From assembly GCA_964435115.1 (NCBI GenBank), contig CAYSYM010000005.1, forward strand, positions 1 through 64,000: 64,000 nucleotides of DNA. The letters are read 5' to 3'. Below are positions 1-9,221 of the stretch, in pieces (within the stretch, counting starts at the first letter, position 1; each line of letters opens with the position of its first letter). The notes beneath the pieces are model-generated. The model had not been told where the DNA came from. It ran no database searches and saw nothing but the letters and a program-made list of their open reading frames with translations. The DNA comes from CAYSYM01 sp964435115 (GTDB lineage Bacteria > Chloroflexota > UBA6077 > CF-72). The translations under genes and the position numbers were made by a program.

Positions 1-976
1 ACTCGTTAAGCGTGGTGGCGCCGACCGCGCGCAGTTCGCCGCGGGCCAGCGCAGGCTTGAGCATGTTGGAAGCGTCAATGGCGCCTTCGGCCGCGCCCGC
101 CCCAACGAGCGTGTGCAGCTCGTCAATGAACAGCACGATGCTGTTCTGGGCTTCGTTGATCTCCTTGAGCACCGCCTTGAGCCGCTCCTCGAACTCGCCG
201 CGGAACTTGGCGCCGGCGATCAGCAGCCCCAGGTCGAGCGCGACGATGCGCTTCCCTTCGAGCGGCTCCGGTACCTGGCCCGAGGCGATCCGCTGGGCCA
301 ACCCCTCGACCACCGCCGTCTTGCCCACGCCCGGCGCGCCCACCAGCACCGGGTTGTTCTTGGTGCGGCGCACGAGCACCTCCATCAGCCGCAGGATCTC
401 CTCCTCGCGGCCGATGACCGGGTCCAGCTTACCCGTCGCGGCGAGCGCGGTCAGGTCGACCCCGTACTTCTCGAGCGCCTGGAAGGAGCCCTCGGCGGCG
501 GGGCTGTCGATCTTGCGACCACCGCGTACCGCGGCGAAAGCGCGCGCCAGCGCGGCACGCGTCAGCCCCGCCTGCTCGGCGGCCTGGGTCAGCTCGTCGT
601 GTGGATCGGCCAGCAGAGCCAGCAGCAGGTGCTCCGTGCTGGCGAACTCGTCGCCGCGCTTCTCGGCGTCGGCCAGCGCCTGCGCGAGGGCCTGCTTGGC
701 GCGTGGGGTGACGTAGACGGCGCCCGGCTGAGCCGCGACCGGCCGCTTGGCCAGGTCGGCGCGCAGCCACGCCAGCAGCTTCGACGGCTCGAACTGGTCC
801 AGCTTCTGGACCGCGGCCTTCACCAGTCCGTCTGGCTCCCCCAGCAGCGCGAGCAGCAGGTGCTCCGAATCGAGCTGGGTGTGGCGGAGTCGCAAGAGGA
901 GTTGCTGCACGCGGGCGAAGGCCTCGCGCGCTGGCTCGGTAAAGCGTTCGATCGGAATCAAGAACCCACCCTCCAT
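1..976 (-). CDS. clpB: ClpB-type AAA+ disaggregase, N-terminal part (runs off window)
   Basis: Reading the minus strand from 976 gives about 325 residues before the window edge. Two Clp-N repeats (about residues 10-75 and 85-150) are followed by the first AAA+ domain with Walker A GAPGVGKT (about 213-220) and Walker B VLFIDE (about 281-286), then ERLKAVLKE and an RGELRAVGATT stretch typical of ClpB rather than ClpA. The family is an ATP-driven hexamer that pulls proteins out of aggregates together with DnaK. ATG at 976 is the first start, but a GAGG sits 8 nt before an in-frame TTG at 961, which may be the true start. A perfect 19-bp palindrome lies just upstream. The C-terminal half, needed to separate ClpB from ClpC with certainty, is outside the window. 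Confidence 0.9.
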   Translation of the reverse strand, partial: MEGGFLIPIERFTEPAREAFARVQQLLLRLRHTQLDSEHLLLALLGEPDGLVKAAVQKLDQFEPSKLLAWLRADLAKRPVAAQPGAVYVTPRAKQALAQALADAEKRGDEFASTEHLLLALLADPHDELTQAAEQAGLTRAALARAFAAVRGGRKIDSPAAEGSFQALEKYGVDLTALAATGKLDPVIGREEEILRLMEVLVRRTKNNPVLVGAPGVGKTAVVEGLAQRIASGQVPEPLEGKRIVALDLGLLIAGAKFRGEFEERLKAVLKEINEAQNSIVLFIDELHTLVGAGAAEGAIDASNMLKPALARGELRAVGATTLNE

Positions 977-995
977 CCCGAGCGGCCCGCTCGGG
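977..995. promoter_or_regulatory. Perfect palindrome immediately upstream of clpB
   Basis: Arms CCCGAGCGG and CCGCTCGGG separated by one base form an exact inverted repeat ending one base from the clpB ATG and about 16 nt from the better-spaced TTG start. It could be a repressor operator or a 5'-UTR hairpin. It resembles neither CIRCE (TTAGCACTC) nor HAIR (CTTGAGT) heat-shock operators. A TATACT on the minus strand about 65 nt upstream of the ATG could be the -10 box. Confidence 0.4.
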
Positions 996-1234
996 GATCA
1001 ACTGAGATCTCGCGCGACCTGTCGCGAAACCCTGATAGCGTGAGTATAAGTCTTTCCCAGCCAGGCGACCCACGCTCGCGCGGGGCCGCTCCCGGCGCGC
1101 GCTGCCTGGTCCCGCGCTCCCAGTACAACGGGTGCGCGAGTCGCGGGATTCCATTCGGCAGGCACCGCGGGGTGTGGCGCCGTGAGCTCCGCTCGACGGG
1201 CGCCAGCAGCGATTCCGTATCCTCCCCCCGCCGC

Positions 1235-2221
1235 ATGGCCCCCGCCGCGTCGACTCCGCCTGCCGGCGCCCCGCTCCCCGCGGCAGGCGCTTCGGCCGTG
1301 TCGACCGCTCCACCAGTCGCGCGTCAGGCGGCCCCCCCACGGGGCGCTCGGCTGCGGGCCGACCTCGCGCTCCTCGCGGTGGCCGGGATCTGGGGCGCCA
1401 CGTTCGTGATGGTGAAGGACGCGCTCGCCTCTGCTGGTCCGTTCGCGTTCCTCGCGGTGAGGTTCTCCCTCGCGACGCTGCTCATGGCGCCGCTCCTCCT
1501 CGCTACCAGCCGGCGGGCGGCGTGGGACCAGCGGGTCGCGCTCGCCGGCCTGCTCGTCGGGGTGGCGCTGTTCGCCGGCTACGCCCTCCAGACGGTCGGC
1601 CTGCAGTTCACCACGCCAGCCCGGGCGGCGTTCATCACCGGGTTCTCGGTGGTCCTCGTGCCGCTCCTGGCGTCGCGTGGCCTGGGCCGGCCGGCGGGGC
1701 GTGGCGTCTGGGCCGGCGTGGCGCTGGCGACCGCCGGCCTGGCGCTCCTCGCGCTGGGCCCCGACCTGCTGGCCGGTGGCCCGCTGCTGGCGGCCGACAC
1801 GGCGCTCGGCGACGTCGTGGTGCTCGGCGGGGCGGTGGCGTTCGCGGCGCAGATCGCGCTGGTCGGCCACTTCAGCCCGCGCCATGGCACCGTCCCGCTT
1901 ACCCTGGCCCAGCTCGGCGCGGCCGCCGCGCTCGGCTCCGCGTTCGCCATCGCGCTCGAGCGGCCGGCCCCCTGGCAGCTCGGCGCCATCCTGCCGGCGG
2001 CGGCGTTCACCGGCGTCTTCGCCACGGTGGCGGCGTTCACGATCCAGGTGCGCGCTCAGCGGTTCACCACGCCCACCCACACCGCGCTGATCTTCGCCAC
2101 CGAGCCGGTCTTCGGCGCGCTCTTTGCTTACCTCCTGGCCGGCGAGGTCTTCTCGCCACCCGCCGTCCTCGGCGCGCTCCTCATCCTCGTCGGCATGGTG
2201 GTCGCGCAAGTGGCGGAGTAA
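1235..2221 (+). CDS. EamA/DMT-family transporter
   Basis: A 328-residue polytopic membrane protein with about ten hydrophobic segments arranged as two EamA repeats, the normal size for drug/metabolite-transporter superfamily exporters. The first helix carries the typical sequence AVAGIWGATFVMVKDAL at about residues 48-64. A Pro/Ala-rich cytosolic tail of about 40 residues precedes it. ATG 1235 was chosen because upstream sequence in this frame overlaps the divergent clpB promoter region and lacks membrane-protein character; a shorter GTG start before the first helix is possible. The substrate (amino acid, nucleoside or drug) cannot be told. The GNAT gene follows 49 bp downstream. Confidence 0.85.
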   Translation: MAPAASTPPAGAPLPAAGASAVSTAPPVARQAAPPRGARLRADLALLAVAGIWGATFVMVKDALASAGPFAFLAVRFSLATLLMAPLLLATSRRAAWDQRVALAGLLVGVALFAGYALQTVGLQFTTPARAAFITGFSVVLVPLLASRGLGRPAGRGVWAGVALATAGLALLALGPDLLAGGPLLAADTALGDVVVLGGAVAFAAQIALVGHFSPRHGTVPLTLAQLGAAAALGSAFAIALERPAPWQLGAILPAAAFTGVFATVAAFTIQVRAQRFTTPTHTALIFATEPVFGALFAYLLAGEVFSPPAVLGALLILVGMVVAQVAE

Positions 2222-2270
2222 GCGCTGCGCAGGTCGTTCGGAGCGCCACCCTGCTACGCTGGGGCGCCAC

Positions 2271-2906
2271 ATGGCTGATCCATCCCCCCTCCTGATCGAG
2301 ATCCCAGAGGTGCTGCACGGACCCCGCGTGCAGGTCCGGCCGTACCGCCCGGAGGACGCGCCAGCCGTATGGGAGGCGATCGAAGAATCGCGCGCGTCGC
2401 TCCGGCCGTGGCTCCCCTGGGTAGACGGGTTGCGCTCGCTGGACGACGTGCGCGCCTACACGATCCGGGCGCGGGCGCGCTGGCTGTTGCGAGAAGATCT
2501 GACCGTGGGCGTGTTTGAGCGGGCGAGCGGGCGGTTCCTCGGCGGCAGCGGCCTCCACCGGATGGACTGGGGGCTGCGCACCTTCGAGGTCGGCTACTGG
2601 CTGCGCCGCACTGCCGAAGGGCACGGCTTCATGCGCGAAGCGGTCCGGCTGCTGACGCGGCTGGCCTTCGAGACGCTCGGCGCCAACCGGGTCGAGATTC
2701 GGATGGACCCGCGGAACGGGCGCAGCCCCAAGGTCGCGGAAGGGCTCGGCTACGTGCTCGAGGGCCAGCTCCGCCGGTGCGCCCCTGGCCCGGACGGCCA
2801 GCCGGCCGACCGGCTGGTCTTCGCGCTCCTCCCCGAGGAGTACCGGCGGCTCGACTGGGCAGTGGGCGCTCAGCGCCACAGCGAGCTGCCGCCGCCCACG
2901 CCGTAG
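2271..2906 (+). CDS. GNAT N-acetyltransferase, RimJ/RimL type
   Basis: A 211-residue protein. The opening (IPEVLHGPRVQVRPYRPEDA) is the usual beta-1 start of ribosomal-protein-like RimJ/RimL acetyltransferases; FEVGYWLRRTAEGHGFMREA (about 110-129) is the acetyl-CoA pyrophosphate-binding motif A, with G-x-G adapted to EGHGFM; NRVEIRMDPRNGRSPKVAEG is motif B with the conserved Asn. Expected reaction: acetyl transfer from acetyl-CoA to an amine, acceptor unknown. A TACGCT box ends 10 nt before the ATG and no good SD is present, so the transcript leader may be extremely short. Confidence 0.85.
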   Translation: MADPSPLLIEIPEVLHGPRVQVRPYRPEDAPAVWEAIEESRASLRPWLPWVDGLRSLDDVRAYTIRARARWLLREDLTVGVFERASGRFLGGSGLHRMDWGLRTFEVGYWLRRTAEGHGFMREAVRLLTRLAFETLGANRVEIRMDPRNGRSPKVAEGLGYVLEGQLRRCAPGPDGQPADRLVFALLPEEYRRLDWAVGAQRHSELPPPTP

Positions 2907-3052
2907 CCGCCCCCTCCGGGACCACCACTCTCACGCCTGCGTGAACATCTCGTGTGCCTCGGCACGGGTCTGACCGAGCATGTTCGTCCGTCATGCACGC
3001 CGGGGCCCTGGGCGGTATGCTGGCGGCGAAGCCGAGGCCTCAAGGAGGACCT

Positions 3053-4666
3053 ATGCGGTTCCAGTCGTACGCCTACGGCGAGAACCACTGGGAGCTCGAC
3101 CCAGACCTGCGGGCCATCCTCGCCCGCTACTGGCCGGCGAGCCAGACCGGACCGCACGCCAAGGAGCTGGGCCAGTTTGGCGCCCTGGTGGGCAAGGACG
3201 TCTACGAGGCGGCCTACCACGTGGATCACGAGGCGCCCCCGGTCCTGGTCAGCCACGACCTGGATGGCAATCGGGTCGACCGAGTACGGCTCTCGCCGGC
3301 GGAACACGCGGTTCTCGAGCGACTCGCTCCCATGCTGCGCGCGCCGTACGAAGGCGGGAGCTGGCACCAGCACTACGCGTTGGGCTACCTGCTGGCCGAC
3401 CCGGGCCTGTACTGCATCCTGACCATCACCGGCCAGACGGTGTACGCCATCCACAAGTACGCCCCGGAGCACGCCTGGTGGAAGGAGCGGCTGCTCTCAG
3501 GAAAGGCGTGGGGTGCTACGTGGATGACCGAGATCCAGGGGGGCAGTGACCTCGGCGCCAACGCCACCCGCGCCATGTTCGCGGGAGACACCTGGCGCCT
3601 GGAAGGGGAGAAGTACTTCGCCAGCGGCGCGGGGCTCACCGATGTCGCGGTCGTGACCGCCCGACCAGACGGCGCGCCGCCAGGGCCGAAGGGGCTCGCG
3701 CTCTTCCTGGTCCCGCGCCTGAACCGCGACGAGGCCCTCAACTTCGTCGTACGGCGCTTGAAGGACAAGAGTGCCACGCGGGCCGTCCCTTCCGGGGAGG
3801 TGGAGCTGCACGGCGCCGAGGCGTACCTCATCGGGAAGGTCGACGAAGGGATCTACTACACCCTGGAGACCCTGACGGTCTCGCGCCTGGCGAACGCCGT
3901 CGCCGCGATGGGGATCGCCAAGAAGGCGCACCTGGAAGTCGCCTGCCGCGCGCGCCGTCGACGCACCTTTGGCAGCCTCCTGGAGGAGCATCCGCTCGTG
4001 CGCCGCGACCTCACCGATCTCGCGGTGCGGCTCGCCGGGGGCACGGCCCTGGCCTTCCACGCCGTGGAGGCGTTCCAGCGGGCCTGGTTGGAGCGGCCTC
4101 CGTACACGGCGGCGTACCACTATGCGCGCTTCCTCTCGCACCTGGCGAAGAACCGTACCGCCGATCACGCGGCGGAGGCGACGCGGCTGGCGATGGAGCT
4201 GTTCGGCGGGCTGGGGTTCCTGGAGGAGTACGCTGTGGCGCGCTGGCACCGCGAGGCGCTCATCACGCCGATCTGGGAAGGGCCGAGCAACATCCAGGCC
4301 CTGGACATGCTGGAGGCGCTCCAGAAGAAGCGCGCTCACGAACCCTTCCTGGCCGAGCTGGTGCCGCTGCTCGAGGGCCGTGCGACGCCCGAGGCGGCGC
4401 TCGCCCGGGAGACCCTGGAGACGGCGTTGGCCCACGTGGCCAGCCTGGGCCCCCAGGAGGCCCAGTGGTACGCGAAGGAGGCGGCCACCCGGCTTGCCGA
4501 CGCGGCCCAGGTGGCGCTGCTGTACGCACTGGCCGAGGTGGGCGGGGAGCGCTACGCGAAGCTCGCGGCGCTGTACACCCATCGTTTCCTGGAGCGCGCC
4601 GAATACCCGACCTGGGCCTTGTCCGATGCCGCCGTGTGGGGCGCGCGGGAGGTGCAGTATGCGTGA
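3053..4666 (+). CDS. AidB-like acyl-CoA dehydrogenase
   Basis: A 537-residue flavoprotein of the acyl-CoA dehydrogenase family. The FAD/substrate loop WGATWMTEIQGGSDLGAN (about 153-170) has the M-TE-x-QGGSD-x(2)-N form of the AidB/ACAD11 branch, and IWEGPSNIQ (about 407-415) is the conserved C-terminal FAD-contact segment. The length matches AidB (about 540) rather than short-chain enzymes (about 380). AidB of E. coli is an alkylation-response flavoprotein, but the 8-bp overlap with an acyl-CoA ligase gene here argues for acyl-CoA oxidation. The start is well supported: AAGGAGG 6 nt before ATG, and a TATGCT box at 3016-3021 as a plausible -10. Confidence 0.9.
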   Translation: MRFQSYAYGENHWELDPDLRAILARYWPASQTGPHAKELGQFGALVGKDVYEAAYHVDHEAPPVLVSHDLDGNRVDRVRLSPAEHAVLERLAPMLRAPYEGGSWHQHYALGYLLADPGLYCILTITGQTVYAIHKYAPEHAWWKERLLSGKAWGATWMTEIQGGSDLGANATRAMFAGDTWRLEGEKYFASGAGLTDVAVVTARPDGAPPGPKGLALFLVPRLNRDEALNFVVRRLKDKSATRAVPSGEVELHGAEAYLIGKVDEGIYYTLETLTVSRLANAVAAMGIAKKAHLEVACRARRRRTFGSLLEEHPLVRRDLTDLAVRLAGGTALAFHAVEAFQRAWLERPPYTAAYHYARFLSHLAKNRTADHAAEATRLAMELFGGLGFLEEYAVARWHREALITPIWEGPSNIQALDMLEALQKKRAHEPFLAELVPLLEGRATPEAALARETLETALAHVASLGPQEAQWYAKEAATRLADAAQVALLYALAEVGGERYAKLAALYTHRFLERAEYPTWALSDAAVWGAREVQYA

Positions 4667-6299
4667 GCTTGTCGTCCACGAGATCATTCGGCACACGCTC
4701 AACAACCGTCCCCGCTCGGAGATCGTGAGCGGCGAGGTGCGCCTCACGTACGAGGCGTTCTACGCGCGCAGCCTGCGGCTGGCGAACAGCCTGAAGCGGC
4801 TGGGCATCGGCAAGGGAAGCGTGGTGGGCGTGATGGACGTCAACAGCCACCGCTACCTGGAGCTCCAGTACGCCGTGTCCATGCTCGGAGCGGTGATCCA
4901 CACGCTCAACTTCCGCCTGGCGCCGGAGGACCTCCTGTACACCGTGCAGCACGCCGAGGACGAATGGCTGTTCGTCTGGGAGGGCTTCGGGCCAGCGCTC
5001 GGCCGCGCCCGCGAGCGGTTCAAGAACTGGGTCTGGCTCACCGACGGTGCCGAGGGTCCAGAGCCGGGGACGCCGACCCACGAGGCCCTGGTGCAGGAAG
5101 GAGTGGCCGTCGAGCTGGCCGACGCGGACGCGGTCCACGAGACTGACCCGTACTCGGTCTTCTACACCACGGGCACGACCGGCCGGCCCCGCGGGCTCAT
5201 GTACCGGCACCGCGACATGCTCCTGGCGTCGCTGCAGATCCTCCATCACCTGGCCCTGCATGAGACTGGCGCCCGCGCGAGCAGCCGCGACGTGTTCATG
5301 CCGCTCATCCCGTTCTTCCACATCCACGCCTGGGGCACGGCGTTCTTCGTGCCGTACCTCGGCGCCAAGCTGGTCCTGTCAGGACGGGCTGGGCCCGTGG
5401 AGCAGCTCGAGCTCATCCGGCGCGAGCGGGTGAACTGGATGAACCTCGTGCCGACCCAGCTCCACATGCTGCTTGAGGCCGGCGACGGCACCCCGGCCGA
5501 CCTCACCGGACTGAAGGTCCTGACGGGCGGTAGCCCGCTCCCGGCCGGCCTGGCGCAGCGCGCCCTGGCCAGGGGGGTGCGTTACGCGCTGATCTACGGC
5601 GGCTCTGACCAACTGGCCACCAGCATCTCGGTGGTTCCGGAGGAGGCGCGGCCGGATGATCCGGACATCTGGCGACTCCTCGCCACGCGCATGCGCCCCG
5701 TCCCGATGGTCGAGGTGGAGGTTCGCGATGAGGCCGGGCACCGCGTGCCTGCGGACGGCGCCAGCATCGGCGAGGTGTGGGTCAGGAGCCCGTGGCTGCC
5801 GCAGGGATACCACAAGGATCCCGAGCGCAGCCGTCTGTCCTACGTGGATGGGTGGTTCCGGAGCGGCGACCTGGCGACGAAGTACCCGGACGGCTCGCTC
5901 TACGTGCTAGACCGGCAGGCCGACGCCATCAAGAGCGGGGGCGAGTGGATCCCGAGCGGGGCGCTCGAAGCCGTGATCTCCGAGCACCCGCAGGTAGCCA
6001 CCGTGGCCGTTCTCGCCCAGCCGGATGACCGCTGGGGCGAGCGGCCGCTGGCGGTCGTCCAGCGGCGGGGCGAGGTCAGCGCGGAGGCGCTGCGAGCCTT
6101 CCTGGTTGAGGCCACGGAAGCCGGCCGCCTGGCGAGGTTCTGGGTGCCAGACCACTTCGTGTTCGTGGCGGAGATGCCGATCACGAGCGCGGGCAAGGTC
6201 TCGAAGAGCGCTCTGCGGGCCCAGGTGGGTCTGAGTGGAGCGGTCGACGCTGCGGGGCTGGGCGTCAAGGGCGCCGAGGCTGGGTCAGAGCCGGGGTAG
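4659..6299 (+). CDS. AMP-binding acyl-CoA synthetase
   Basis: A 546-residue adenylate-forming enzyme. The P-loop YTTGTTGRPRG is at about 169-179, followed by GWFRSGDLA (A7) and DRQADAIKSGGEWI (A8 hinge); the C-terminal lysine in SAGKVSK (Lys about 513) would catalyse adenylation. It should convert a carboxylic acid, ATP and CoA to an acyl-CoA. Closest in style to medium/long-chain fatty-acyl-CoA synthetases annotated as FadD-like. ATG 4659 overlaps the end of the upstream dehydrogenase gene by 8 bp, implying translational coupling: the ligase makes the thioester that the dehydrogenase oxidises. Substrate specificity is not readable from sequence. Confidence 0.92.
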   Translation: MRELVVHEIIRHTLNNRPRSEIVSGEVRLTYEAFYARSLRLANSLKRLGIGKGSVVGVMDVNSHRYLELQYAVSMLGAVIHTLNFRLAPEDLLYTVQHAEDEWLFVWEGFGPALGRARERFKNWVWLTDGAEGPEPGTPTHEALVQEGVAVELADADAVHETDPYSVFYTTGTTGRPRGLMYRHRDMLLASLQILHHLALHETGARASSRDVFMPLIPFFHIHAWGTAFFVPYLGAKLVLSGRAGPVEQLELIRRERVNWMNLVPTQLHMLLEAGDGTPADLTGLKVLTGGSPLPAGLAQRALARGVRYALIYGGSDQLATSISVVPEEARPDDPDIWRLLATRMRPVPMVEVEVRDEAGHRVPADGASIGEVWVRSPWLPQGYHKDPERSRLSYVDGWFRSGDLATKYPDGSLYVLDRQADAIKSGGEWIPSGALEAVISEHPQVATVAVLAQPDDRWGERPLAVVQRRGEVSAEALRAFLVEATEAGRLARFWVPDHFVFVAEMPITSAGKVSKSALRAQVGLSGAVDAAGLGVKGAEAGSEPG

Positions 6300-6449
6300 G
6301 ACGGCCCGCGCACGTCGCGCCACGCTTGTGACGCACCTGTAAGCCGCAGGGGGCGTGGAGCCGGCGCCTCACCTGCACATACTCGGCCCGACGCCGCGCG
6401 ACGCGCCCCGCGGCCCGCTTGTCGCTGGTCGTCCTCGGGGGACCGACCA

Positions 6450-6755
6450 ATGCACGTCGACCCGCTCAGTCCGCAAGCCGACACCTCCAGGCACGGGCAG
6501 GACGCCGACCTGGCCCGGAAGGGCCGCCCGCGCGCGACCCCGCCGGGGGAAGCCGAGCCGGGGCCGGACCCCGTGGACGAAGTGCTCCTCTCAGAGGCGG
6601 CGCGCGCTCGCTCGGCGGCGCCCGGCGGGCCGGCCCACCCGCTCCCGCGCGCTGCGGCCGGCTCCACGACGATCGAGACGCGCCACACGGACGGCACCTA
6701 CACCGTCGTCCCGCGCGGGCGCGTGCGTCCGCCCCCAAGCGGCGGCGAAGCCTGA
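6450..6755 (+). CDS. Small hypothetical protein, Pro/Arg-rich
   Basis: A 101-residue reading frame lying in the gap between the ligase and the LLM oxidoreductase. Codon third positions are almost all G or C, as in real genes here, and the C-terminal part (TTIETRHTDGTYTVVPRGRV) looks like a folded beta segment rather than a random frame; the first 60 residues are low-complexity and probably disordered. No family recognised. A GGGG run precedes the ATG. It may also be a chance frame in G+C-rich spacer. Confidence 0.4.
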   Translation: MHVDPLSPQADTSRHGQDADLARKGRPRATPPGEAEPGPDPVDEVLLSEAARARSAAPGGPAHPLPRAAAGSTTIETRHTDGTYTVVPRGRVRPPPSGGEA

Positions 6756-6871
6756 ATGCGCGGCTCCCGGCGGCACCGGCGCCCGGCGCAGCCCGGCGCC
6801 ACGGCCGGGCTGGCTTTGGCCGCGCGTCTACCCCCAAGCGGCGCACCCGGGACTTGCGAGGGCTCTTCCGG

Positions 6872-7912
6872 GTGCGGTTGAGTCTGCAGCTTGGCTACAT
6901 GGGCGACTTCAAGGAGGCCGTTGAGCAGGTCGCCGCCCTCGAGACGCTGGGGCTCGACATCGTCTGGATCCCCGAGACGTGGGGGTTCGACGTCCCGACG
7001 CTGATGGGCTACCTGGCTGCCAGGACCACGCGTGTTCAGATCGGATCCGGCATCCTGCCCATCTACTCCCGGACGCCCGCGCTGCTGGCTCAGACGGCGG
7101 CCGGGCTCGACTACCTCTCCGACGGCCGCGCCATCCTCGGCCTCGGCGCCTCCGGCCCGCAGGTCGTCGAAGGCTGGCACGGCGTCACCTTCGACCGACC
7201 GCTCCAGCGCACCCGGGAGATCATTCAGATCTGCCGGCGCGCCTGGCGGCGCGAGGTGCTCGCCTACCGAGGAGACTGCTTCACCCTGCCGCTGCCACGC
7301 GAGCGGGGCACCGGGCTGGGCAAGCCCCTGAAGCTCCTGGCCCACCCCGTGCGGGACCGCATCCCCATCTACGTGGCCGCGCTCGGCGCGAAGAATGTGG
7401 AGCTCGCGGCCGAGCTCGCAGATGGGTGGCTGCCGCTCTTCTACGTCCCCGAGAAGGCGCAGCACGTCTGGGGCAACGCGCTCGCGCGCGGCGCGGCGAA
7501 GCGAGCGGCCGAACTGGCGCCGCTGGAGGTGGTAGCCGGCGGGATGGTGGCCATCGGCGAGGGGCTGGAGCTCCTGCGCGAGCTGGGCCGCCCCCAGCTT
7601 GCCCTGTACGTCGGCGGCATGGGGGCGAGAGGGCAGAACTTCTACAACGCGCTGGTGCGCCGCTACGGCTGGGAGCAGGAGGCCCAGCACATCCAGGAGC
7701 TGTACCTGGACGGTAGGAAGCGCGAGGCGGCGGCCGCCGTGCCGGCGCAGCTGCTGGAAGCCACCTGCCTGGTCGGCCCCCCGGCGTACGTGAGGGAGCG
7801 GGTCCATGCCTACCGGGCCTCAGGCGTGACCGTGCTCAACGTCTCGCTGGTGGGCCCCGATCCCGAGCGCACCGTCGCGCAGCTCAGGGAGTGGCTCGAC
7901 GAGCCTCTGTGA
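6872..7912 (+). CDS. LLM-class flavin-dependent oxidoreductase
   Basis: A 346-residue protein of the luciferase-like (alpha/beta barrel) family: SLQLGYMGDFKEAVEQV at the start, ETWGFDVPTLMGYLA, GILPIYSRTPALLAQTAAGL, and RAILGLGASGPQVVEGWHG (about 90-108), the pattern of the actinobacterial/chloroflexal F420-dependent or FMN-dependent subfamily acting near lipid metabolism genes. Likely oxidises or reduces a hydride acceptor using FMNH2 or F420; cofactor cannot be decided by eye. The long frame extends upstream without a stop, but GTG 6872 gives the canonical N-terminus and has GAGGG about 10 nt upstream. It follows the acyl-CoA genes and may share their role. Confidence 0.85.
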   Translation: MRLSLQLGYMGDFKEAVEQVAALETLGLDIVWIPETWGFDVPTLMGYLAARTTRVQIGSGILPIYSRTPALLAQTAAGLDYLSDGRAILGLGASGPQVVEGWHGVTFDRPLQRTREIIQICRRAWRREVLAYRGDCFTLPLPRERGTGLGKPLKLLAHPVRDRIPIYVAALGAKNVELAAELADGWLPLFYVPEKAQHVWGNALARGAAKRAAELAPLEVVAGGMVAIGEGLELLRELGRPQLALYVGGMGARGQNFYNALVRRYGWEQEAQHIQELYLDGRKREAAAAVPAQLLEATCLVGPPAYVRERVHAYRASGVTVLNVSLVGPDPERTVAQLREWLDEPL

Positions 7913-7956
7913 GCGGGACGGCCGGCCAAGCCTCTGCCGAGGGGCGTGCCGAGCGC

Positions 7957-9114
7957 TCAGAGCAGCGTGGCCACGTAGCTGTTCCAGGCGTAGCCGGTCC
8001 GCCAGGGGAACGGCACGTGGCCGAAGTCGGCCGCCTCAGGGTTGGTGGCGATGTACTCGTGGAGGGTGTTGGCGACGCGGGTCTCGGCCGCGATGCGGGC
8101 GCGGAAGAGCGCCTCCGCCTCGGCCACGCCGTGCTGACCCGCGGTGTGCAGGGCAATGGCGTCGTACAGGAGCCAGCTCCCGCCGTTGTGGTAGAAGCCG
8201 GGCCAGTTGTCCGGCGCGGGGGAGAACCACTCGGCGGGCATATAGGAGCCGTCGAGCTGCGTGGCCACGGGAAAGCCGAGGAACGCGCCGTCGGCGAAGT
8301 ACACCTTTCGGAACGCCCGCACGGTCCCGGCCACGATCTCGTCGGTCAGGAGCGGCCGATCGAACAGGCGCAGGCTGAGGTGCTCGCCGACGAGGCAGCT
8401 CACGTCGAGCAGCGTCGTCCCGGCCGAGAGCGTCATGGTGCCGAGGTCGCGTCGGTACAACCAGGCATAGGCTGCTTCGGCCCGCTCGAGGAGGCCGGGC
8501 GGGAGCGGCCAGCCCAGCTCCGCCAGGGCGCGCAGCGCCACGGCCGTGACGCCCTGGGAGTAGGCGACGGTATCGCGGCGGGCGAGCTGGAGCGTGTCGA
8601 GCCACCAGGTGTAGTTGCCCGGCCCGGCCCGGACCCGCCCGGACGGAGCCGTCTTGGCGAGGAGGTACGTGGCGGCCCGCTCCAGGGGTGCGCGGTCGAG
8701 CGGGATGCCGGCGCGCTTCAGATCCAGGCTCAGGAGGACGAAGAGCGCTGTCGCCTCGTCGTCGGCTGCGGCCTGGGCCTCGTCCAGGCTGGTCAGCGCT
8801 GTCGGCACCTGCCCGGTGCGGGGGTCCTGCCGGCGGGCAAAGCGCTGCCACGTCCCGAGCTGCAGCCCCCGGTCGGCCAGGATGGGCAGCGTCCAGTAGG
8901 CGTCGCGCATCCAGGTGCCGCTGTAGGCGCGGGATGGGACGGGCCGGCCGTCGACAACGTTCGCCCGCGCGATCTGCAGGGAGAGGGAGCGGAAGCCGTC
9001 GAACGCCACGTCGGCTTCCACGGCCGCCCGGGCGGCCCGCGCCAGCGGGGGGGCGAGCGACCAGAGGGTGCTCGCGCCGGCCAGCGCGAGCAGGCGGCGT
9101 CGGGATAGGAGCAC
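7957..9114 (-). CDS. Tat-exported (alpha/alpha)6 six-hairpin glycosidase-like protein
   Basis: A 385-residue protein. It starts with VLLSRRRLLALAGAS, a twin-arginine-type signal followed by a hydrophobic stretch and an Ala-x-Ala cleavage region, so export in folded form is likely. The body is helical with repeated W/Y-rich turns: SGTWMRDAYW (about 65-74) is the classic W-x-RD-x(2)-W of glucoamylase/trehalase-like six-hairpin enzymes, and NYTWWLDTLQLAR, WPGFYHNGGSW and PFPWRTGYAWNS look like further barrel-rim elements. Substrate is presumably an oligosaccharide. GTG 9114 was selected because the Tat motif begins there; upstream codons are shared with the divergent gene's promoter. A catalytic pair was not identified with confidence. 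Confidence 0.7.
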   Translation of the reverse strand: MLLSRRRLLALAGASTLWSLAPPLARAARAAVEADVAFDGFRSLSLQIARANVVDGRPVPSRAYSGTWMRDAYWTLPILADRGLQLGTWQRFARRQDPRTGQVPTALTSLDEAQAAADDEATALFVLLSLDLKRAGIPLDRAPLERAATYLLAKTAPSGRVRAGPGNYTWWLDTLQLARRDTVAYSQGVTAVALRALAELGWPLPPGLLERAEAAYAWLYRRDLGTMTLSAGTTLLDVSCLVGEHLSLRLFDRPLLTDEIVAGTVRAFRKVYFADGAFLGFPVATQLDGSYMPAEWFSPAPDNWPGFYHNGGSWLLYDAIALHTAGQHGVAEAEALFRARIAAETRVANTLHEYIATNPEAADFGHVPFPWRTGYAWNSYVATLL

Positions 9115-9209
9115 GCGGCGGATTCTAGTGGCCCCGGTCGGCGCGCCAAACTCCCCCGCCGCCGGCGTCGCCGCGACCACCCCGGCGGTCCGATCGGCGG
9201 CCCAGGCCC

Positions 9210-9215
9210 TACCCT
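9210..9215 (+). promoter_or_regulatory. Leaderless-type -10 box (TACCCT) before membrane gene
   Basis: TACCCT ends exactly 6 nt before the ATG at 9222 and no Shine-Dalgarno sequence is present. In Actinobacteria and Deinococcus this TANNNT spacing marks transcripts that begin at the start codon; here it is an inference. Confidence 0.4.
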
Positions 9216-9221
9216 CTGGGC

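Noticed and set aside
8036..8851. Long antisense frames across almost every gene, such as this 271-codon Arg/Pro-rich one
   Set aside because: At this G+C content random frames stay open; they are low-complexity, without SD or family motifs, and mirror a well-supported gene on the other strand.
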